Part shown: one piece after another, positions 51,811 through 60,362 of the stretch
Layout of the letters: each line of letters opens with the position of its first letter
How positions within the stretch are numbered: position 1 is the first letter of the stretch
Source: JAITWN01 sp034002745
GTDB lineage: Bacteria; Pseudomonadota; Gammaproteobacteria; SZUA-140
Direction of reading: 5' to 3'
Assembly (NCBI GenBank): GCA_034002745.1
Contig: JAVEZY010000001.1
Span: forward strand, 62,001-126,000
DNA length: 64,000 nucleotides
Notes under the pieces: generated by a model
The model's input: the letters and a program-made list of their open reading frames with translations, nothing else
Told to the model about the DNA's origin: nothing
Database searches by the model: none
Position numbers and translations under genes: made by a program

Positions 51811-52545
51811 TCAGTTGTCCGCTGCGGCGTGCCTTTCGTCCCGCACGATGCGTCCATCGACGAGTTCGATGACCCGGTCGCAGCGGGCCGACAGGCGTGG
51901 ATCGTGGGTGACGACGAGAACGGCGCAACCGAACGTGCGGTTGAAACGACGCAACAACTCGAAGACGCCGTCCGCCGTCACCGTATCCAGGTTGCCGGTC
52001 GGTTCGTCCGCGAGCAGGAGGGCGGGACGTGCCGCCAGCGCACGCGCAATGGCGACCCGCTGCTGCTGACCGCCGGACAACTGATCGGGGTAGCGATCGA
52101 TCTGGGCAGCAAGCCCGACATCGGTGAGCAACTGCCGTGCCCAGGCGCTCGCTTCGGGGTTGGGGCGTCCGCGGCGCAGCATGTGCGGCATGAGCACGTT
52201 CTCCAGCGCGGTGAATGCCGGAATCAGATGATGGAACTGAAACACGAAGCCGATGGTTGTGGCGCGACGGGCGGTCAGTTCGGCGTCGCTCATTTCCGCC
52301 GTTGGTTCGCCGAGGAGCTGAATGCGGCCCCGGGTCGGCCGATCCAGCAGTCCGATGAGATTGAGCAGGGTGCTCTTGCCCGAGCCGGAAGGCCCGACCA
52401 GCGCCGCGAAATCTCCGCGCGTGAGCGCGAGATCGATACCATGCAGCACTTCGGCTTCGGTCGGCAGCCCGAGGTTGTAGGACTTGCCGATGCCCTCCAG
52501 CCGGAGAACTTCGTCGGCCGAGTTGAAATCGCCCGCTTCAGCCAT
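51811..52545 (-). CDS. ABC transporter ATP-binding protein (LolD/MacB type)
   Basis: The ATPase of a three-gene exporter, 244 residues. Walker A is VGPSGSGKSTLLNLIGLLD, the Q-loop is in GFVFQFHHLIPAFTALENV, the signature is LSGGQQQRVAIARAL, Walker B is LLLADEPTGNLD, and the H-loop is VTHD. The wording is that of the LolD/MacB/FtsE group. Its start overlaps the permease gene by eight bases; the adaptor gene is first in this operon. Confidence 0.93.
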   Translation of the reverse strand: MAEAGDFNSADEVLRLEGIGKSYNLGLPTEAEVLHGIDLALTRGDFAALVGPSGSGKSTLLNLIGLLDRPTRGRIQLLGEPTAEMSDAELTARRATTIGFVFQFHHLIPAFTALENVLMPHMLRRGRPNPEASAWARQLLTDVGLAAQIDRYPDQLSGGQQQRVAIARALAARPALLLADEPTGNLDTVTADGVFELLRRFNRTFGCAVLVVTHDPRLSARCDRVIELVDGRIVRDERHAAADN

Positions 52546-53737
52546 TCCTGATCGCCGTGACCGGATCGAGCCGCGCGGCGCGCCGGGCGGGCTGGCTGGC
52601 GGCGAGCGCGCCGACGGTGGTCGCCAGAACCATGGTGGCGGCGATCAGGCCGGGAGTGACGGATACCTCGAACAGGCCCGGACCGAAAGTGTCGAAACTG
52701 GCGATCAGTAAAACACCACAGATGCTGCCGGTGATGGCGCCGATCATGCCGAGCAATGCGCCCTGGAGGACGAAAACCAGCAGCATCTGCCGCTGTCCCG
52801 CGCCCATTGCGCGCAGAATGCCGATCTGCCGCGTTCGCTGCACCACGCTGACCGAAAGCACGCTGGCAATGCCGAAGGCAACGGAGACCGCGACGAAAAA
52901 GCTGATCATGCGGGTCGATAGCCGCTGGGCGGCCAGCGCGTTCATGAGCTGCGCATTCGTTTCCATCCAGCTCTCGCTCTTCAATCCGGTGAGGCCGCCG
53001 ATCCGTGCCGCGATGGCGTCGGCGTCGAAGATGTCGGCCACGGTCAGGTCGATTGTGGTCACGCCGCCGGGCAGGTCGATCAAAGTCTGCACCTGCTTCA
53101 GATCCATGTAGACATAGCGTTCGTCGAGTTCACGCACGCCGAGTTCGAAAATACCGCTGATGTCGACGGTCGCCGTGCGCCCGTTGCCCGCGTCGATGCG
53201 AAGGCGATCGCCGGGCCGCAGTCCGAGTTCGGTGGCGAGGCGGTGACCGATCACGACCTTGTCCGCGGCTGGCTGGAAGCGGCCGGCGACCATGTCACGA
53301 TCCACGGGAATCACGCGCAGGTAGCGCTCCGGATCCATGCCGATCAGGGCAACCGAGCGGCGGGCATTGCCGCGCTGGGCGAATGCCGGGCCCGAAACCA
53401 GCGGTGATACGGCGTCGAGCATCGGGTCGGTATCGAGCAGGTCACGCATGTGCTGCCAGTTGTTGATCGAGCGCAGGCGCTGCGGTCGTGGATCTTCCAG
53501 CGTGAGGCGGGTGATATCGCCGGCTGGCGCGATGTGGTTCACCTCGTCGGGAGCGTGAAGTGTGATGTGAGCCTGGGTTCCCAGTGTGCGCGCGATGATG
53601 TTGGCCTGCAGGCCAGAGATAAGCGCGGTGACGAAGACGATGACGGCAACGCCGATGGTGATGCCGAACAGGATGAGGATGGTTTGTCCGCGGCCATCGC
53701 GGAGAAATCGAACGGCGATCATCCATGCCGTCCACAT
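52538..53737 (-). CDS. ABC transporter permease (MacB/LolC-like, FtsX domain)
   Basis: A 399-residue inner-membrane permease. One N-terminal helix (about residues 20–40, ILILFGITIGVAVIVFVTAL) is followed by a large periplasmic MacB_PCD-like domain (about 41–270) and three C-terminal helices of the FtsX domain (about 280–390, ending ARLDPVTAIRNG). This is the type VII/mechanotransmission topology. It is between the adaptor and ATPase genes, four bases from the first and overlapping the second. Substrate unknown. Confidence 0.9.
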   Translation of the reverse strand: MWTAWMIAVRFLRDGRGQTILILFGITIGVAVIVFVTALISGLQANIIARTLGTQAHITLHAPDEVNHIAPAGDITRLTLEDPRPQRLRSINNWQHMRDLLDTDPMLDAVSPLVSGPAFAQRGNARRSVALIGMDPERYLRVIPVDRDMVAGRFQPAADKVVIGHRLATELGLRPGDRLRIDAGNGRTATVDISGIFELGVRELDERYVYMDLKQVQTLIDLPGGVTTIDLTVADIFDADAIAARIGGLTGLKSESWMETNAQLMNALAAQRLSTRMISFFVAVSVAFGIASVLSVSVVQRTRQIGILRAMGAGQRQMLLVFVLQGALLGMIGAITGSICGVLLIASFDTFGPGLFEVSVTPGLIAATMVLATTVGALAASQPARRAARLDPVTAIRNG

Positions 53738-53741
53738 GATC

Positions 53742-54953
53742 TCAGTTCACTCCCGCCGGAATCTCGCGTCGGGTGGAGGAATCCGCTGGCGTGCCGGCCC
53801 TTTCGCGCAGGCGGATCCGGGTTCCTTCGGCAACCGTCCCGACGATCACCCTGTCGCCAGCAGACAGGCCCGACAGTACCTCGCTGGTACCGCCTGCGCG
53901 CAGGCCCAGCTCGATTTCGCGCGCCTGGGCCCGGCCTTCGTGCGCCACCAGCACCCGCGCCCGTCCATTCGCGACCCCCTGCAGCGCATCATCCGGAATC
54001 GCCAGGGCGGCATTTCGCCGCGCGGTCTCGATGGTCACCGTGACTGTCATGTCCTGACGCAACCAGGCCGGAGGCTCGGGAACACGCAGACGCAGCTCGA
54101 CGGTGCCGCGATCGGCATCGATCAGCGGCGCGACGAAGTACAGCGTCGCGGGAAATGCCAGCTCAGGAAAGGCGTCGGTAATGCATCGCGCCTGCTGGCC
54201 CGGCGCCAGATAGGCGAGGTTGCGTTCGTCGGCATTTACCGAGATCTCGATTTTGCCATCAAGTGCGATCTCGAAAAGGACCTGCCCCGGCTGCACCAGA
54301 TCGCCCGGCTCCACCGCCCGGCTCAGGATGGTACCGGAGACGCCGGCGCGAATGATGGTGCGTGAGAGCGCGACCCGCGCCTCTTCGATGCGGGCGCGCA
54401 GCAGCGCTTCCTCCGGTCCGTTTTCCCGCAGGGCTTCGGCTGTCAGCCGCGCGCGCTCCGCCGCGGCGCGTTCCACGGATTCGGCACGTTCGGCAAGCTC
54501 GAATGCTTCCGCGGAGATCAGTCCGCGATCGAGAAGTTCGCGCCGGCGTTGTGCTTCGCGCTCCGCCTGTGCCAGGCGTATTTCGGTCTCGCGGACGGCG
54601 ACCCGGGATTGTGGCCGATCGGATTCCGTCAGGCGGGTGAGCGCCGCCTCGGCTTCCCGCAGGCGGGCACGCTGCTCATCGTCCCGCAACACGAGCAGCA
54701 CGTCCTGTGGCGCGACACGGTCTCCTTCGTGGACGTGCCGCTCGCGCACCACGCCGCTGATCTCGCTGCCGATACGGGCGCGTGACGGTGTGATCACCCG
54801 TCCGGTGGCAACCACGTGCTGGGCCAGGGGGCGCGTTTCGAGCTGATAGTAAGGCATCGCCACGCCGCGAATCCTGAGCAGCACGACGGTGGCCACGATG
54901 AGGAGCAGCACCACGGACAGAAGGATCAAATGGCGGCTCTGATGCTGCGGCAA
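53742..54953 (-). CDS. Periplasmic adaptor (MacA/HlyD-like) of an ABC exporter
   Basis: A membrane-fusion protein of 403 residues. It has an N-terminal anchor helix (about 9–26), a lipoyl-type domain split around a coiled hairpin (GEISGVVRERHVHEGDRV-like first half; VSGTILSRAVEPGDLV second half), a long alpha-hairpin (about 90–200), and beta-barrel and membrane-proximal domains (VPEPPAWLRQDMTVTVTIE onward). The start is TTG at 54953 with GGAG about eight bases upstream. With the permease and ATPase it forms a MacAB-like export system; an outer-membrane TolC partner is not in the window. Confidence 0.88.
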   Translation of the reverse strand: MPQHQSRHLILLSVVLLLIVATVVLLRIRGVAMPYYQLETRPLAQHVVATGRVITPSRARIGSEISGVVRERHVHEGDRVAPQDVLLVLRDDEQRARLREAEAALTRLTESDRPQSRVAVRETEIRLAQAEREAQRRRELLDRGLISAEAFELAERAESVERAAAERARLTAEALRENGPEEALLRARIEEARVALSRTIIRAGVSGTILSRAVEPGDLVQPGQVLFEIALDGKIEISVNADERNLAYLAPGQQARCITDAFPELAFPATLYFVAPLIDADRGTVELRLRVPEPPAWLRQDMTVTVTIETARRNAALAIPDDALQGVANGRARVLVAHEGRAQAREIELGLRAGGTSEVLSGLSAGDRVIVGTVAEGTRIRLRERAGTPADSSTRREIPAGVN

Positions 54954-55009
54954 GCTCGGTTCTCCGGACGAAACTGACTTTCAGGTCGATGCCGCAGCGC
55001 GGCGCCCGG

Positions 55010-55384
55010 TCACTGCGGATCCGGCGCGGCGATGAGGTGAATGATATTAGAAGGGTTCGCTACCCAGAAGCCCTTGAAGCCCGCTGGCAGCGGTTCGATG
55101 CCGTCGCGGCGCAGGCAGCCCTGCTGGCGCAGATACTCCGCCGCGGCGTCGATATCCTCGGCGATCACTTTCAGCCACAGCTCGGCCTGGCTCAGCGTCG
55201 CCACCCGGTCGATCCACAGTACCTTGTCGCCGAATTCGAAGGCTGTCGTTTCGGCACCGCCAGGCGCGGTGTCGGCGAGATGGCGAAAGCCGGGCGTGTC
55301 CCGGTAAAAGGCAGCGGTACGTTCGTATTCGTGATCGGGAGTCTTCATGGCGATGTTGCGGCCCGCGCGGAATACCGGCTTCAT
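55010..55384 (-). CDS. VOC/glyoxalase-family protein
   Basis: A 124-residue single VOC-fold protein (AFYRDTPGFRHLADTAPGG, FEFGDKVLWIDRVATL, AAEYLRQQG, WVANPSNIIHLIAA). The family includes glyoxalases, dioxygenases and resistance proteins; no substrate can be assigned, and the metal ligands are not obvious. AGGA lies seven bases before the ATG. It is a single gene between the ABC exporter and carbonic anhydrase. Confidence 0.75.
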   Translation of the reverse strand: MKPVFRAGRNIAMKTPDHEYERTAAFYRDTPGFRHLADTAPGGAETTAFEFGDKVLWIDRVATLSQAELWLKVIAEDIDAAAEYLRQQGCLRRDGIEPLPAGFKGFWVANPSNIIHLIAAPDPQ

Positions 55385-55439
55385 GAGATTTCCTCGATCT
55401 GTGGGGGGGCAAGCGGCGATAATCGGCCGCCGCGCCGGC

Positions 55440-56054
55440 CTACGGCGTGCCTTCGAAGAAGTCGACGATGCCGGTTTCCAGCGAGTATTCAGCGCCGACC
55501 ACCAGCAGTTTCTTTTGCTGGATCAGGCGCTCGAGTAGCTCCGATCCATGGCGAAGCTGATTGGCCGCGACGCGGATGTTGGTGCGTACGGCCTTGCGCA
55601 TGAGGGCGGCGGGCTGCTTTGCCAGATCCGTATGCAGCAGGCCTTCCACCGCCGGCCTGATACGATCCACGATGGAGCGCAGGTTGCGGGACTGATCCGA
55701 TGGCCGCTGGAGCTCATCGATGGTGGCCTGGACCGCGCCGCAACTGGAGTGCCCGAGGACGACCACCAGCGGGGTCGCATAGCGGGCGGCAGCGAACTCC
55801 ACGCTGCCGATTTGCGAAGGCGCGACGATGTTACCGGCGACGCGGATCACGAAAAGATCCCCGAGTCCCTGGTCGAAGACGATCTCGGCAGGCACACGAG
55901 AGTCCGAGCAGCCCAGGATGATGGCGAACGGCTCCTGTCCCGCAGTCAGCTCGTGCCGCCGCCCCTGATGGATGGGTATGTCGTCGCGCACGCCGGCGGC
56001 GAAGCGGCGGTTACCTTCGCGCAGTCTCTCGAGCGCATCCGGTGCGGAAATCAT
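55440..56054 (-). CDS. Beta-class carbonic anhydrase
   Basis: Interconverts CO2 and bicarbonate, 204 residues. The zinc ligands are readable: Cys in IILGCSDSRVPAEIVFDQG, and His and Cys in VVLGHSSCGAVQATID. The Asp-Arg dyad in CSDSR is intact. No signal peptide, so cytoplasmic. A single gene upstream of the VOC protein. Confidence 0.92.
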   Translation of the reverse strand: MISAPDALERLREGNRRFAAGVRDDIPIHQGRRHELTAGQEPFAIILGCSDSRVPAEIVFDQGLGDLFVIRVAGNIVAPSQIGSVEFAAARYATPLVVVLGHSSCGAVQATIDELQRPSDQSRNLRSIVDRIRPAVEGLLHTDLAKQPAALMRKAVRTNIRVAANQLRHGSELLERLIQQKKLLVVGAEYSLETGIVDFFEGTP

Positions 56055-56088
56055 GTGGTAGCTGGCTGGTGATTGCGGGTGTGCGCGT

Positions 56089-56499
56089 TCAGCGATGCAG
56101 TTCGCCTTCGGATTCGGGCTGATAGATCACATCGAGTATCCGCAACTGCAGTTTGCGGCCGCCTGGCACCTGCCAGGAGATCGACTGGCCGACCGACAGG
56201 CCAAGCAGCGCACTGCCGACCGGCGCCAGAACCGACACGGTGCCGGCCTGTCCGCTCGCTTCGGGGTAGACCAGGGTCAACTCGAACTCCGAGCCACTTG
56301 CATCGTCGACGAAACGCACTCGCGAATTCATGGTGACGACCCCTGCGGGCATGTCGGCGGGTTCCATGATCGTTGCGCGATCGATCTCGCGCCGCAAAGC
56401 ATCGATTCCGGGCATGTGGCGGAACTGGCCTGCGTCCATGATTCGTTCGAGTCGATCCAGGTCCAGACTGGATACGACGATAGGGGTTTGTTCTGTCAT
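56089..56499 (-). CDS. rnk: Nucleoside diphosphate kinase regulator Rnk
   Basis: A GreA/GreB-family protein without the long N-terminal coiled coil, 136 residues. It has a short helical N-terminus (LDRLERIMDAGQ) and a C-terminal FKBP-like domain (VVTMNSRVRFVDDASGSEFE, TLVYPEA, VSVLAPVGSALLGLSVGQSI). Rnk binds RNA polymerase and can influence Ndk levels. The ATG at 56499 fits family length; the extension to 56604 has no support. Confidence 0.88.
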   Translation of the reverse strand: MTEQTPIVVSSLDLDRLERIMDAGQFRHMPGIDALRREIDRATIMEPADMPAGVVTMNSRVRFVDDASGSEFELTLVYPEASGQAGTVSVLAPVGSALLGLSVGQSISWQVPGGRKLQLRILDVIYQPESEGELHR

Positions 56500-56617
56500 T
56501 CTGTCCTCGAAGCTACGTATATCCGCGTACGAACCGACGACCGTGCTTACTGACGCATCATCGCTCGTTTCCCCAAAAAAGCAAAGATAGCCGGCGGATG
56601 CCACATGGCCGGCGGAT

Positions 56618-56992
56618 TCAGCGATGGTCGAGCAGTTCCGTGTCTTCGTCCGAGTAGGGCGGTGCGCAGCAACACAAGAGCCGCAGTTCGTCTTCTCCGT
56701 CGTTCAGGAGCGCGTGCGGTTTCCCGGGGGCGATGCACACCGTATCGCCGGAGGTGACCCTGAAGCTCCGGTCGCCAAGCTCCATGATCCCGCTTCCCGA
56801 GAGGAAATGATAGATCTCTTCGCTGCGTTCGTGCCGGTGCGGCAGGGTGCGGTTTCCGGGTGGGACAATGGCCTCGGCCAGGCTCTGGTGATGGTTGCCG
56901 TGCTCCCGGGGGTGCATCAGCTCACGCACGAGCGAGCCGTCGAGTGTTACGAACGGGTGGCAGTCATCCCGGGACTTTTTCGGTTCGCTCAT
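56618..56992 (-). CDS. Cupin-domain protein
   Basis: A 124-residue single cupin. Motif 1 is readable as TLPHRHERSEEIYHFLSGSG, with His, His, Glu and a late His giving a normal metal site; motif 2 is DTVCIAPGKPHALLN. The substrate is unknown. It is 15 bases after the TusA-like frame and in the same direction as the siroheme reductase, so it is probably the third piece of that transcript; a sulfur or small-molecule role is inferred only from place. Confidence 0.82.
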   Translation of the reverse strand: MSEPKKSRDDCHPFVTLDGSLVRELMHPREHGNHHQSLAEAIVPPGNRTLPHRHERSEEIYHFLSGSGIMELGDRSFRVTSGDTVCIAPGKPHALLNDGEDELRLLCCCAPPYSDEDTELLDHR

Positions 56993-57007
56993 GGCGGCGG
57001 AGCATCC

Positions 57008-57238
57008 TCAGGATGTCCCGCCGCGACGAATCGATGCCATCGCGCCGTCCAGTGCCAGCAGTTCATGGCCATCCTTCTCCAGGCTGGATGATGCCTGTTT
57101 CGCGGCGTCTTCGGACTGGAAGACGAAGTCGACGACCTCGCCGACGGCACGCCCGCGCAATTCATGCCTTGCCTTGATGTAATGCAGCGGGCAGCCGTAG
57201 GTGCTCAGGTCTACAGGGCGGCTCCTGCCCTTTTTTTT
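57008..57238 (-). CDS. TusA-like domain in the -1 frame after the siroheme reductase (no start codon)
   Basis: Directly after the nine-A run, the -1 frame reads KKKGRSRPVDLSTYGCPLHY, then IKARHELRGRAVGEVVDFVF, and ends IRRGGTS, 76 codons. This is a TusA/SirA-type sulfur-relay fold with the catalytic Cys-Pro (YGCPLH instead of CPxP). In-frame TGA precedes it at 57239–57241, and no ATG, GTG or TTG occurs before the domain. It can be made only as a fusion to the reductase by -1 slippage or one extra A in the mRNA, or from a non-standard start. TusA proteins carry persulfide sulfur. Coding is very likely; the expression mode is open. Confidence 0.7.
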   Translation of the reverse strand, partial: KKKGRSRPVDLSTYGCPLHYIKARHELRGRAVGEVVDFVFQSEDAAKQASSSLEKDGHELLALDGAMASIRRGGTS

Positions 57239-59304
57239 TCAGCCTGCGCACCGCCATTGATGCTCTGCAGCGAGGCGCTGAGGTCGAGCTGGCGATCGAT
57301 GTCCTGGCAGGCGGCGCCAGCGGCGACGGTCCAGGCATCGAGTTCGGCCATGAGCTCACGGTAGGTCGGCTCGTCGAAATCCGAATCGATCCGATCCAGC
57401 GTGCCGGCCAGCTTCACCAGCTGGTCGCCGAGCGACTGGTTGCCGTTCAGTGTCGCGGCGAGCTTGCCACCGATCTCGCGCAGATCCTCGACCGGAGGCT
57501 GTCCTGCCAGGAACAGCAGGGACTGTCCCACCAGACGGCCGATGGCGCGCGAGCATTCGACGGATTCCTCGTATTTGCGCTGCATCAGGAAGCCGTTGCG
57601 ATAGTTGCGCTCGTTGGCGGCTTCGGCGAAGTTGGCCGCGACGGTCTCCTGCGCGGCGCCGGCGCACTCGCCGCCTCCGAACTGGAACACGCGGAAGGCC
57701 TCTTCCTGGCCGTGGTCGTTCAGCACCGAAGTCAGCTCATCGAGTGACACGGTGGCGATGTCCGCGAGCAGCTCGCCGAAGTACTCCGGCGCCTGCCGGT
57801 GGGCCCAGGCGAAGAAGGTTTCATTGTCGCTCCGGCTCTCGGCGTAGGCGGCCTGCAAGCGTTCGATCGCACGCGGTGCGCGTGCGGCCGGCACGGAGGG
57901 ACCCTTGATGGCGATGTCGCCGCCGTTGCGGCCATCGCCGCCGATGTAGAACTGGTAATGCGGCACGAGCTTGCCGTGCAGCCGCTTGCCCTCGCCGTAG
58001 ATTCCGATGTCTCCGGTTTCCGGCTGCGCGCAGCCGTTGTGACAGCCGCTGGCGCGGATCCGCAGATCCATGCTGCCGCCGCCGACCCGGGTGCCGATGA
58101 CCTTGGAGGAAGTGATGCCCAGACGGCACGTCGAGGTGCCGGGGCAGGAGACCACGTCATCGCCGGCCTGCGGTTCGCCGAGGCCGAGATCCGCCAGGCC
58201 TTCACGCACCGCGGCGACACGCTCCTCCGGCACGCCTACGAACATCAGGTTCTGGTCCTGGGTGCTGCGCAGATCGCTGAGGTGCTCGCGATACATCAGC
58301 GCCGCGATGCCGCGCATCTGTACGGCCGTCATGTCGCCGATGGGGATGCTGATCGGAAATACGTGAAGGCCGGGCTGCTTCTGCGCCAGCACGCGGCGCG
58401 GCGCGCCGGGATTGGTATGCACCGGCGACGGCGTGCCGTCCCGCCATTCGCCGCGCGGGTGCGCGTGGCCGCGCAGTGCGGTGCGGGTACGCTCCAGTTC
58501 CTCGCGGTATTTTTCGACGAAACCGTCTTCTCCGAAACGATCGACCAGGAACTTGATGCGGGACTTGGCGCGACGCTTGCGATCGGAATAGCGATTGTGC
58601 AGCGAAATCACCGCTTCCACGCAGGGCACCAGTTCCTCTTCGGTGATGAACTCCTCGATGATGATCGCCTTGCGCGGCTTGTGGCCGAGGCCGCCACCGG
58701 CGAGCAGCTTGAAGCCGTAACGGTCGTCCTTCTTCACCGCGATCACGGCGAGGTCATGAATCATGCCCTGCGCGCAATCCGACTCGCAGGCGGAAAAGCT
58801 GATCTTGAACTTGCGCGGCAGATGCTGCGTCAGCGGATGGCGCAGCAGATAGCGCATCACATGGTCCTGATGCAGTCGGATGTCGACCCGTTCACTGGGA
58901 CACGCGCCCGCGAGCGGGCAGCAGCTGACGTTGCGCACCGTGTTGTTGCACGCTTCGCGGGTGGTCAACCCGGCGCGGGCCAGTTCCCTGAGCGCCGTTG
59001 GCACCTGCGCAAGCGGCACGTAGTGCATCTGGATGTCCTGCCGGGTCGTGATGTGTGCGTGTTCCGCCTCGGCGTGCTTGTCCAGTACTTCGGCGATGGC
59101 TTCGAGCTGGGCCGGGGTGAGATGGCCGCCGGGAATCTTGACGCGCAACATGTGTACGCCTTCCTGGCGCTGGCCATAGATGCCCTGCTGCAGCCGGATC
59201 GACTGAAAGCGCTCCGCATCGATTTCGTTGCGCAGAAACGCATTGACGCTTTCTTCGAAGCGCTCGAGTTCCTCGTGATCGACCAGTGACCGGACTTCGC
59301 TCAT
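57211..59304 (-). CDS. Siroheme nitrite/sulfite reductase (CysI-like) with long C-terminal extension
   Basis: A ferredoxin-type siroheme/[4Fe-4S] reductase, 697 residues, probably sulfite reductase of sulfate assimilation because cysB is divergent. It has the two ferredoxin-like half domains and HITTRQDIQMHYVP near 84–97. LPRKFKISFSACESDC ends the first half, and the second half has VSCPGTSTCRLG and ASGCHNGCAQPETGD. Four cysteines of the C-x5-C…C-x3-C type are present in both halves (129/135/173/177 and 387/393/421/425), where usual proteins have them only in the second. Residues about 540–697 are an extra helical domain. It ends at the A9 run with the TusA-like domain in the -1 frame. Confidence 0.88.
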   Translation of the reverse strand: MSEVRSLVDHEELERFEESVNAFLRNEIDAERFQSIRLQQGIYGQRQEGVHMLRVKIPGGHLTPAQLEAIAEVLDKHAEAEHAHITTRQDIQMHYVPLAQVPTALRELARAGLTTREACNNTVRNVSCCPLAGACPSERVDIRLHQDHVMRYLLRHPLTQHLPRKFKISFSACESDCAQGMIHDLAVIAVKKDDRYGFKLLAGGGLGHKPRKAIIIEEFITEEELVPCVEAVISLHNRYSDRKRRAKSRIKFLVDRFGEDGFVEKYREELERTRTALRGHAHPRGEWRDGTPSPVHTNPGAPRRVLAQKQPGLHVFPISIPIGDMTAVQMRGIAALMYREHLSDLRSTQDQNLMFVGVPEERVAAVREGLADLGLGEPQAGDDVVSCPGTSTCRLGITSSKVIGTRVGGGSMDLRIRASGCHNGCAQPETGDIGIYGEGKRLHGKLVPHYQFYIGGDGRNGGDIAIKGPSVPAARAPRAIERLQAAYAESRSDNETFFAWAHRQAPEYFGELLADIATVSLDELTSVLNDHGQEEAFRVFQFGGGECAGAAQETVAANFAEAANERNYRNGFLMQRKYEESVECSRAIGRLVGQSLLFLAGQPPVEDLREIGGKLAATLNGNQSLGDQLVKLAGTLDRIDSDFDEPTYRELMAELDAWTVAAGAACQDIDRQLDLSASLQSINGGAQAEKKRAGAAL
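57231..57239 (-). other. A9 slippery run at the 3' end of the reductase gene
   Basis: On the minus strand the sequence is GCTGAAAAAAAAAGGGC. The reductase frame reads GAA AAA AAA AGG. The heptamer A-AAA-AAA allows tandem -1 slippage, after which the ribosome reads AAG GGC AGG into the TusA-like frame. A run of nine A's is also long enough for transcriptional slippage. Confidence 0.6.
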
Positions 59305-59405
59305 CGCATGTTCTCCTGCATTGCAGACGCGCGCGGCCGGTACATGACCGGCCGCTGCGGATCTCGATGATATCAGTGTTCCTATATTCGAAAAAATAAT
59401 GATAT

Positions 59406-59421
59406 GTTATATGCAAATAAC
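59406..59421. promoter_or_regulatory. Inverted repeat between cysB and the reductase gene
   Basis: GTTAT-N6-ATAAC is a perfect dyad of LysR-type form in an AT-rich 50-base stretch of an otherwise GC-rich region, between divergent genes. It is a candidate CysB operator. Confidence 0.45.
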
Positions 59422-59441
59422 TGAAGTGTATATGGTGCGAT

Positions 59442-60362
59442 ATGAACTTCCAGCAGCTGAGGTATGTCCGGGAGATCGCTCGATGCGGTCTCAATATATC
59501 GGCCGCTGCCCAGGCGCTGAACACCGCCCAGCCCGGCATCAGCAACCAGATCCGCGCGCTCGAGAAGGAACTCGGCATCCAGATCTTCGAGCGCAACGGC
59601 AAGCGCCTGGTCGGCATCACTCAACCGGGGCGCGCCGTGCTGGCCATGGCCGAACGGGTGCTGCGCGAACTGGAGCACATCAGGCAGGTTGGTTTCGAGT
59701 TCACCGACCAGGCGAGCGGCAGTCTTTCCATTGCCACCACTCATACCCAGGCCCGCTATGCCCTGCCTCCCGTGATCAAGGCCTTTGCCGCCAGATACCC
59801 CAATGTCCGTCTGCATCTGCACCAGGGTGATCCGATGCAGATCGCGCAGCTTGCCGCATCGGGCGTTGCCGATATCGCCATCGCTACCGAGGGCATCGAT
59901 CTGTCCGAGGATCTGGTGGTGATGTCATGCTACGACTGGAACCACTGCGTCATCGCGCCGCCTGGCCTGCCCATCCTGCGCGATCAGCCGCTCACGCTGG
60001 AAAAGATCGCCGAATATCCCATCGTCACCTACGACTTCTCCTTCGCTGGCCGGGTCAAGATCAACGACGCCTTCGAGCGCGCCGGACTGCGTCCGAATGT
60101 CGTTTTCTCCGCGATCGACTCCGACGTCATCAAGACTTACGTCGAGATCGGCATTGGCATCGGCCTGATGGCCAGCATGGCCTACAATCCCGAGCGTGAC
60201 ACCAACCTGCGCATGCTCGACGCCAGCCACCTCTTCGAACCCTGCACCACCCGCCTGGGCTTGCGCCGCGGCGCCCAGCTGCGTGGCTACATGTACGCCT
60301 TCATCGAAATGTTCGCGCCGCATCTCGATCGGCAGACGGTGGATAGGGCGATGGCGGGGTAG
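59442..60362 (+). CDS. cysB: LysR-family transcriptional regulator CysB
   Basis: The activator of cysteine biosynthesis genes, which responds to N-acetylserine in the family. The 306 residues begin with the helix-turn-helix region (MNFQQLRYVREIARCGLNIS, QPGISNQIRALEKELGIQIF). IATTHTQARYALPPVIKAF and ADIAIATEGIDLSEDLV follow, wording specific to CysB rather than other LysR proteins. It is divergent from the siroheme reductase, its likely target, with a candidate operator between them. A long inverted repeat separates its stop from convergent topA. Confidence 0.92.
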   Translation: MNFQQLRYVREIARCGLNISAAAQALNTAQPGISNQIRALEKELGIQIFERNGKRLVGITQPGRAVLAMAERVLRELEHIRQVGFEFTDQASGSLSIATTHTQARYALPPVIKAFAARYPNVRLHLHQGDPMQIAQLAASGVADIAIATEGIDLSEDLVVMSCYDWNHCVIAPPGLPILRDQPLTLEKIAEYPIVTYDFSFAGRVKINDAFERAGLRPNVVFSAIDSDVIKTYVEIGIGIGLMASMAYNPERDTNLRMLDASHLFEPCTTRLGLRRGAQLRGYMYAFIEMFAPHLDRQTVDRAMAG

